Below, in pieces: positions 4,717 to 8,537 of a stretch of 8,537 nucleotides of DNA. The translations under genes were made by a program, and so were the position numbers. This DNA is from Thermoprotei archaeon. GTDB lineage: Archaea > Thermoproteota > Thermoprotei > Thermofilales > Thermofilaceae. The number at the start of each line of letters is the position of its first letter. Positions within the stretch are counted from its first letter, which is position 1. The notes beneath the pieces are model-generated. The model ran no database searches and was not told where the DNA came from. It was given only the letters and a program-made list of their open reading frames with translations. Where the stretch lies: assembly GCA_003649495.1 (NCBI GenBank), contig QMRZ01000058.1, positions 1-8,537 on the forward strand. The letters run 5' to 3'.

Positions 4717-4899
4717 CTAGGCAGGGGTACGCGGCTGTATCCACCTGCTGAGGCTCGGCCTCAGGTGGGGGCAGGGGGCGCGGCGGCCTCGATTTGGGCA
4801 CCACTTACCCGCTAGGCCGCAGTACCAGCGAGTTATGAAGCGGCCTCCGAGCTGGGCGGAGAATATCCTGACGGGCTTGGCGTAGGCGCAGCGCCGCAC
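4717..4899 (-). CDS. Small four-cysteine protein, putative zinc binder
   Basis: I cannot assign a named family. The 60-residue product has four cysteines, C4, C27, C34 and C43, plus H45, arranged as C-x22-YCGLAGKWC-x8-CPH. This spacing suggests one zinc site, and the chain is basic (many Arg and Lys), as in small nucleic-acid-binding proteins. Support for a real gene: codon use (AGG, ATA, GCC, GTC) matches neighbours, the cysteine pattern is unlikely by chance, and an A/T-rich box lies about 30 bases before the GTG start at 4899. Against it: it is short, and a strong hairpin (4741-4768) lies in its 3' part. It is transcribed in the same direction as the deacetylase gene upstream but has a 96-base gap and probably its own promoter. 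Confidence 0.5.
   Translation of the reverse strand: MRRCAYAKPVRIFSAQLGGRFITRWYCGLAGKWCPNRGRRAPCPHLRPSLSRWIQPRTPA
4741..4768. other. Hairpin inside the small cysteine gene
   Basis: CCACCT (4741-4746) pairs with AGGTGG (4763-4768), and GAGGC (4750-4754) pairs with GCCTC (4758-4762) around a TCG loop, with a three-base bulge on one side. It lies in the 3' third of the small cysteine gene. It may be a structure in the mRNA, or it may hint that the region is an RNA rather than a coding gene. Confidence 0.4.
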
Positions 4900-4926
4900 G
4901 TGCCTCGCTCGCCTATTGGGTGCGGG

Positions 4927-4938
4927 CCTTATGTATGC
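4927..4938 (-). promoter_or_regulatory. Possible TATA box for the small cysteine gene
   Basis: Read on the - strand this is GCATACATAAGG. Thirty-one bases further is about 4905, close to GTG 4899, so a leaderless or very short leader is possible. Confidence 0.4.
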
Positions 4939-4950
4939 AGCGGATGGCTC

Positions 4951-4981
4951 GTGAATGTAGTAGACTTGTGAATGTGGTAGA
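4951..4981 (+). repeat. Two-copy tandem direct repeat, 17-base period
   Basis: GTGAATGTAGTAGA (4951-4964), spacer CTT, then GTGAATGTGGTAGA (4968-4981); 13 of 14 bases match. It lies in the gap between the end of the deacetylase gene and the small cysteine gene, just upstream of the latter's possible promoter. It could be a two-site operator or replication slippage. Confidence 0.6.
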
Positions 4982-4995
4982 GAATACGTGGATTA

Positions 4996-5889
4996 TTAGC
5001 CGCGGCTTAGCCTACCTAGAGCACCGGCAATGTCCCTCCACCCTATGAGGTGAACGTGCCTGTCGCTTAGAGCCTTCCTCACGTCACGGTCTGCTACCAG
5101 GAGGTACTCGTGGTACCTCGACTTGTAGCCAGTGCCTATTATCGCCTTAAGCTCGTAGGTGTCGAGGCCTAGGTGTACTATCACCTGGGAGATCGTGCCG
5201 GGCTCGAGCTCTCCTATGACCGCCAGTAGGAACCGCTTCTTAGCCTCCAGGCCTCCCCCTGGGAGGCCTGGTACTAGGAGGTCTAGCTGGAAGGGAGCCT
5301 GCTCCATGAGGGGCTTGAGCTGGTCCACGGGCAGGCCCTGGCTTCTGGCAGCCGCGAGCAGCCTCTCGGTAGGCCTCGGAACCATGGGCAGTATGTCGTG
5401 CTTAGCAGCTACCTCTAGGTACTCCCTGAGGAAGTCAGGCCTGGCGTAGACGACGCCCATGTGCGTGTCCAGGTGGCTCACCTCCAGCCCGTAGTCCAGG
5501 GCCCACCTGACCTGCGCCTCCAGCTCTCCCCTAACCTCCTGAGGGGTGGCGTGGAGAGCCACGCTCCTCACGTCACTCCACATGAAGCCTCTATCCCCTC
5601 CCAGCCCGCTGGCCCGGGTCAGCGGCCGCCACCTGTACCACCTCCACTCGCTAGTGAGCGTCGAGTGAACCCCCACGTCGAACTCCCGGTTCTCCCTGAA
5701 GAACTCGGCGGCCTCAAGCACCCATGGGCATGGCACCATGATGCTGGCGCTGGACACGCTGCCATCTTCTAGCCGCTCAAAGGTTGCCTGGTTCACCGAG
5801 TGGCACATCCCCGCGTCATCCGCGTGCAGTATCAGTAGCTTATCCCTGGATGGATCATAGCCGAGTTCCTCAAAGAGCTCCTCCCTCAC
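4996..5889 (-). CDS. ChbG/YdjC-type carbohydrate deacetylase
   Basis: This family contains metal-dependent deacetylases that remove acetyl groups from N-acetylated sugars, for example chitooligosaccharides in bacterial ChbG. The exact substrate here is unknown. The 297-residue product has the core motifs in order: LLILHADDAGMCHSVN (about 18-33; H22, D24, D25), GSVSSASIMVPCPW, GVHSTLTSEWRWYRW (H75) and SHLDTHMGV (H139, H143). The aspartate and histidines are the expected metal and catalytic residues, so the enzyme looks intact. There is no signal peptide, so it is probably cytoplasmic. The start is uncertain: GTG 5889 is chosen because the protein then begins close to REELFEELGYD and a weak T-rich box lies 26-28 bases upstream. 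The alternative is TTG 5913, eight residues longer. Confidence 0.88.
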   Translation of the reverse strand: MREELFEELGYDPSRDKLLILHADDAGMCHSVNQATFERLEDGSVSSASIMVPCPWVLEAAEFFRENREFDVGVHSTLTSEWRWYRWRPLTRASGLGGDRGFMWSDVRSVALHATPQEVRGELEAQVRWALDYGLEVSHLDTHMGVVYARPDFLREYLEVAAKHDILPMVPRPTERLLAAARSQGLPVDQLKPLMEQAPFQLDLLVPGLPGGGLEAKKRFLLAVIGELEPGTISQVIVHLGLDTYELKAIIGTGYKSRYHEYLLVADRDVRKALSDRHVHLIGWRDIAGALGRLSRG

Positions 5890-5949
5890 GACCCGACTGC
5901 GAGGATGAGGCAAAAGAGGGTTCCGCCCTGCCTGTTAGGGTGCATCTCC

Positions 5950-6129
5950 TCAGGTCGCGTGAGCCGGACACGTGCTGATGCCGTGCTCCACCACCGCCCT
6001 GGCGAGCGTCTTATCAAAGGTTAGTAGCTTCATGCCATGCTTCAGCGCAGCTGCGCTCGTGGGCTAATAACCTTCTCCTGCTACAGCGGAGACGTGGCTA
6101 GCCACCGTCACGGTCTGGATGGTAATAGG
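5950..6129 (-). pseudogene. Broken PIN-domain (VapC-like) toxin fragment
   Basis: Read on the - strand, one frame from about 6129 to the TGA at 5950 gives a PIN-like C-terminus: TVTVASHVSAVAGEGY, then an in-frame TAG at 6064-6066, then PTSAA followed by ALKHGMKLLTFDKTLARA and VVEHGI. The ALKHGxKLLTFDKxLARA block is typical of the last third of VapC-type PIN RNases, where the aspartate of TFDK is one of the acidic residues. The N-terminal half with the first catalytic aspartate is missing: the frame runs into the 3' end of the membrane-protein gene. No VapB antitoxin is visible. I therefore call a truncated, interrupted relic; only about 60 residues remain. Confidence 0.6.
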
Positions 6130-6134
6130 CGTTA

Positions 6135-7694
6135 TTAATGAGGGCTTAGCTCCTCCCTCATCGAGGCTCGCGCTCTAGCGAGCTCAGCTGCTATTGCTCC
6201 TGTGGTTAAGGCCGAGCCAGCTATCAAGAGTATGTACCTCAGCTCCCAGTACTCGAAGAATTCGCGGACATTGAGCCTGTGTAGCTTGTAGGCAACTGGG
6301 AGAAGGTAATCCTCGAGGACTATGTGGCCCCCCTCGAGCCTGTACTTAACCTCCCAGAGCTTGAGCTCCTCTCTGAGGCCCCCGCCGAGCGTGGAGGCGC
6401 CGCCCCACGCAGCCTTAATGCTGGCGCACATTCTGGCGGCCCCACTCCCTAGGCTCACCACGCTGGTCACCGTTCGCCACGCTCCGCTCCCCTCGTATAT
6501 TGTGTAGCTCAAGTGTGTGTAGTTCGCCTGTGCAGCCTCACCGCTCCCGCTCTCAACGCGAAGGGTTACATGTAGGATGCCGCAGACCTGATGCCTGGAT
6601 AGGAGGGGGAAGCTGTAGCCGACGAGGCTCAGCGCCACGAGCCTGCTGAGCTCCGGCCACATGACCCTGGCTCCCCTCTCAGCCGCCCTAGAGGCGTGGT
6701 AGATAACCTCGAGCGGGTAGCCGGAGTCCTCGCCAGCCAGGTAGGCGTAGGAGAACAGGTAGATGTGCCCCCTCCCCTCCACGTGCCACGTGAAGTCAAG
6801 TATCGCCGCCGCGATCATCAACGCCGAGCCGATGACGAGGAGGCCGCGGCGAGGGCCGAGCGCCCTGAGGATGGCCGCCGCCCCAATGATGGCGGCGAGG
6901 GACGGCGATGCCAGCTTCAGCACGGTGAAGATGCGTGCTAGGATATGGTAGCTGTCGAGCCTCCTCGCGTCGTAGGTGAGGTGGAAGGACCCCAGGCTCT
7001 CGCCGCTAGCCAGAGTGGCGTTCAGTAGCCACCTATCCTCGCCGACTCTCGTGAACTCCAGCTGGGCCACTAGGGGGTCGTAGTTGAGCGTGACTGGCTC
7101 CTCGCTTAGCAGTGTGATGGTGGATGGCATGTAGAGCTTCAGCGTGAAGTTGGCGTGCGTCCCGGTTAAGTTTCGGAGAAGGCTTGACAGGGATGTTAGA
7201 GGCGCCAGTCTCACCTCAGCTTGCAGCGGCCTCAGCGGATCGCCGATCCTGTCCTGGATGTCGAGGGTGCTCTCAACTTTGTACATGGAGTCTGCCCCCC
7301 CCAGCACTGTCTCGAGTACTCGGCCGGAGTCCCAGGGGGAGAGTATTAAGTCGATCAGCACGAGCTCTTCTCCACTCGGCAGAAGCACGTGTGGTACCAC
7401 GTAGCTCCTCTGAGCGTATAAGAAGTGTGCTGGCGGGCTTTCTCTAGGCTTAAGCCACAGGGAAACGTAAAGGCGTGAAAGGTTGAAGCCATGCTGCAGG
7501 ACGTAGAGCCCGCTCGACTCCAGCTGGAGGAGGGTGCCGTTGGGGCACGTGAACTCTATCGCGGTGAAGAGGCTTGACTCGAGCTCGAGCACAACTTCCT
7601 GGGGGCCCGAGCTCGACAAGTACAGGTATAGGGCGGCGGTGGCTATGGCGAGAGTTAGCAAGAGCAGTAGTGCGATCCTCCACAGCTCACCCAT
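6135..7694 (-). CDS. Large membrane protein of unknown function
   Basis: I recognise no family. The 519-residue product has an N-terminal membrane segment (about 5-27, signal-anchor-like), then a beta-rich domain of about 220 residues. Two membrane helices follow (about 252-278 and 282-302, joined by a GPRRG turn), then a second beta-rich domain of about 180 residues and a last membrane helix (about 486-506) before a basic tail (ARARASMREE). The N-x-S/T sequons at N52, N71, N175, N182, N225 and N391 all lie in the two beta domains, so these probably face outside and may be glycosylated, as on archaeal surface proteins. ATG 7694 lies 31 bases after GATAAAG, a fitting leaderless promoter. It is divergent from the Gfo/Idh-like gene. 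It may be a cell-surface or envelope protein. Confidence 0.8.
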   Translation of the reverse strand: MGELWRIALLLLLTLAIATAALYLYLSSSGPQEVVLELESSLFTAIEFTCPNGTLLQLESSGLYVLQHGFNLSRLYVSLWLKPRESPPAHFLYAQRSYVVPHVLLPSGEELVLIDLILSPWDSGRVLETVLGGADSMYKVESTLDIQDRIGDPLRPLQAEVRLAPLTSLSSLLRNLTGTHANFTLKLYMPSTITLLSEEPVTLNYDPLVAQLEFTRVGEDRWLLNATLASGESLGSFHLTYDARRLDSYHILARIFTVLKLASPSLAAIIGAAAILRALGPRRGLLVIGSALMIAAAILDFTWHVEGRGHIYLFSYAYLAGEDSGYPLEVIYHASRAAERGARVMWPELSRLVALSLVGYSFPLLSRHQVCGILHVTLRVESGSGEAAQANYTHLSYTIYEGSGAWRTVTSVVSLGSGAARMCASIKAAWGGASTLGGGLREELKLWEVKYRLEGGHIVLEDYLLPVAYKLHRLNVREFFEYWELRYILLIAGSALTTGAIAAELARARASMREELSPH

Positions 7695-7769
7695 CGATCC
7701 ATATATCTCTCCAACGCACTTTATCGCTTATGGCGAGCTGGTTTTTAGGAAGCGCGCCGGTGTTCACGT
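7695..7769. promoter_or_regulatory. Divergent promoter region between membrane protein and Gfo/Idh-like gene
   Basis: On the - strand GATAAAG (7719-7725) lies 31 bases before ATG 7694. On the + strand TTTTTAGG (7742-7749) starts 28 bases before GTG 7770. Both genes would be leaderless, with their promoters packed back to back in 75 bases, so a shared regulator could act on both. Confidence 0.5.
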
Positions 7770-8537
7770 GTGCTGAGGTTCGCTATCGTGGGGGGAGGTT
7801 CCAGGGGCTGGCACCTCGCCTCCCTCCTGAGGGGCTTTCCGGACGTGGAGCTGGCCGCCGTGTGTGACTCCGACCCGGGGGCGCTGGCCAGGTGGTGCAG
7901 TCTCGGGGTCGAGCTGTTCCGGGATTTCGAGGAGTTGTTGAGGTGGGGGGATTTTGACGCTGCAGTGGTGAGCACGCCCTGGGCCCACCACGCGCGTCAG
8001 TCAATCAAGCTGCTGGAGGAGGGCAAGCACGTGCTCTGCGAGGTTCCGGCGTGCCTCACGCTTGAGGAGTGCTGGGCCCTGCTGGACGCCGCTAAGAGTA
8101 GCGGAGCTGTGTACATGATGGGGGAGAACTACTGCTTTATGCGCGAGCAGCTGGCTGTGCTGCGGATGGCTGAGGAGGACGTGTTCGGCGACTTGACGTA
8201 CGCGGAGTGTGGCTACATACACGATGTGAGGAGCCTCCTCCTCAGGCCTGATGGAGGCCTAACGTGGAGGGGGGAGGAGGCTAGGCGGAGGAGGGGCGTA
8301 ATTTACCCGACTCACTCCATAGGCCCCGTGGCTAAGTGGATGGGTATCGGCGAGCGTGATGAATTTGTGGAGCTCGCGGCCATGAGCACGCGGCCCGCCT
8401 CCATTGCCCAGTACGTGAGGGAGGTATTCGGAGGCGATCACCCGGCAGCTAGGGAGGAGTACTGGAGGTGTGGCGACTCTGCTGTGGCGCTGATATCCAC
8501 CAGGCGGGGGGCGCTCGTAGTGCTCAGAGTCGACATA
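7770..8537 (+). CDS. Gfo/Idh/MocA-family protein, EVP (GH109-like) type, partial at 3' end
   Basis: This family binds NAD(P) in a Rossmann domain and acts on sugars and related compounds; the GH109 branch hydrolyses amino-sugar glycosides using NAD. The frame stays open for 256 codons to the window edge. Visible parts: the N-terminal dinucleotide loop VGGGSRG at 7-13, VCDSDP (about 31-36), STPWAHHARQSIKLLEEGKH, then CEVPACLTLEECWALL (90-105), YMMGENYCFMREQ (115-127) and YPTHSIGPVAKW (179-190). The usual EKP lysine is valine (EVP), which together with ECW, ENYC and YPTHxxGP points to the GH109-like branch rather than classical dehydrogenases. The start is GTG 7770, the only start after an in-frame TAG at 7746. 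The C-terminus is missing. Its proximity to the deacetylase suggests carbohydrate work. Confidence 0.87.
   Translation, partial: MLRFAIVGGGSRGWHLASLLRGFPDVELAAVCDSDPGALARWCSLGVELFRDFEELLRWGDFDAAVVSTPWAHHARQSIKLLEEGKHVLCEVPACLTLEECWALLDAAKSSGAVYMMGENYCFMREQLAVLRMAEEDVFGDLTYAECGYIHDVRSLLLRPDGGLTWRGEEARRRRGVIYPTHSIGPVAKWMGIGERDEFVELAAMSTRPASIAQYVREVFGGDHPAAREEYWRCGDSAVALISTRRGALVVLRVDI

Noticed and set aside
7764..8222. Several 73-76 codon - strand frames opposite the Gfo/Idh-like gene
   Set aside because: They are shadows of the continuous 256-codon + strand frame, which has clear Gfo/Idh motifs.
1..8537. CRISPR array or insertion sequence
   Set aside because: I saw no regularly spaced repeats with unique spacers, and no transposase motifs or terminal inverted repeats.

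Overview
The window looks like chromosomal DNA of a hyperthermophilic archaeon of the Thermoproteota (crenarchaeal) type. The reasons are an archaeal ribosomal-protein block that includes the RNase P protein Rnp1 between uL29 and uS17, heavy use of AGG and ATA codons in a GC-rich sequence, TATA boxes about 30 bases upstream of leaderless start codons, and a tRNA interrupted by two bulge-helix-bulge introns. I cannot name the species. Crenarchaea such as Thermoproteales are the best guess because they are rich in non-canonical tRNA introns.

Region 1 (1-2794, + strand) is a shortened ribosomal cluster: uL22, uS3, uL29, Rnp1, uS17, uL14. It is served by three TATA-like promoters, before uL22, uS3 and uS17. 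uS19, which usually precedes uL22, is not in the 316 bases upstream. uL24 and the rest of the usual operon do not follow uL14. Instead, uL14 meets a convergent gene tail to tail, and the two stop codons share one CTAG. Bases 1-282 have no convincing gene but contain diverged repeats and hairpins.

Region 2 (2791-4899) is accessory in character. It holds a PD-(D/E)XK (Mrr-like) nuclease on the - strand, a + strand tRNA-Ile(GAU) with introns at 37/38 and 45/46, a MntA-HepT toxin-antitoxin pair on the - strand, and a small four-cysteine protein on the - strand.

Region 3 (4951-8537) holds a short tandem repeat, a ChbG/YdjC-type carbohydrate deacetylase, a broken PIN-domain (VapC-like) fragment, a large multi-sequon membrane protein of unknown function, and, divergent from it, a Gfo/Idh/MocA-family protein of the EVP (GH109-like) type that runs off the window end.

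Region 1 is translation and RNase P housekeeping, and the tRNA depends on RNase P and the splicing endonuclease for maturation. The nuclease, MntA-HepT and PIN remnant suggest defence or toxin-antitoxin turnover between housekeeping genes. The deacetylase and the Gfo/Idh-like protein may both act on amino-sugar-containing carbohydrates, but this rests on family membership only. I found no clear evidence of a wholly new system. The best-supported unusual items are the doubly interrupted tRNA, the PIN remnant and the small cysteine protein.
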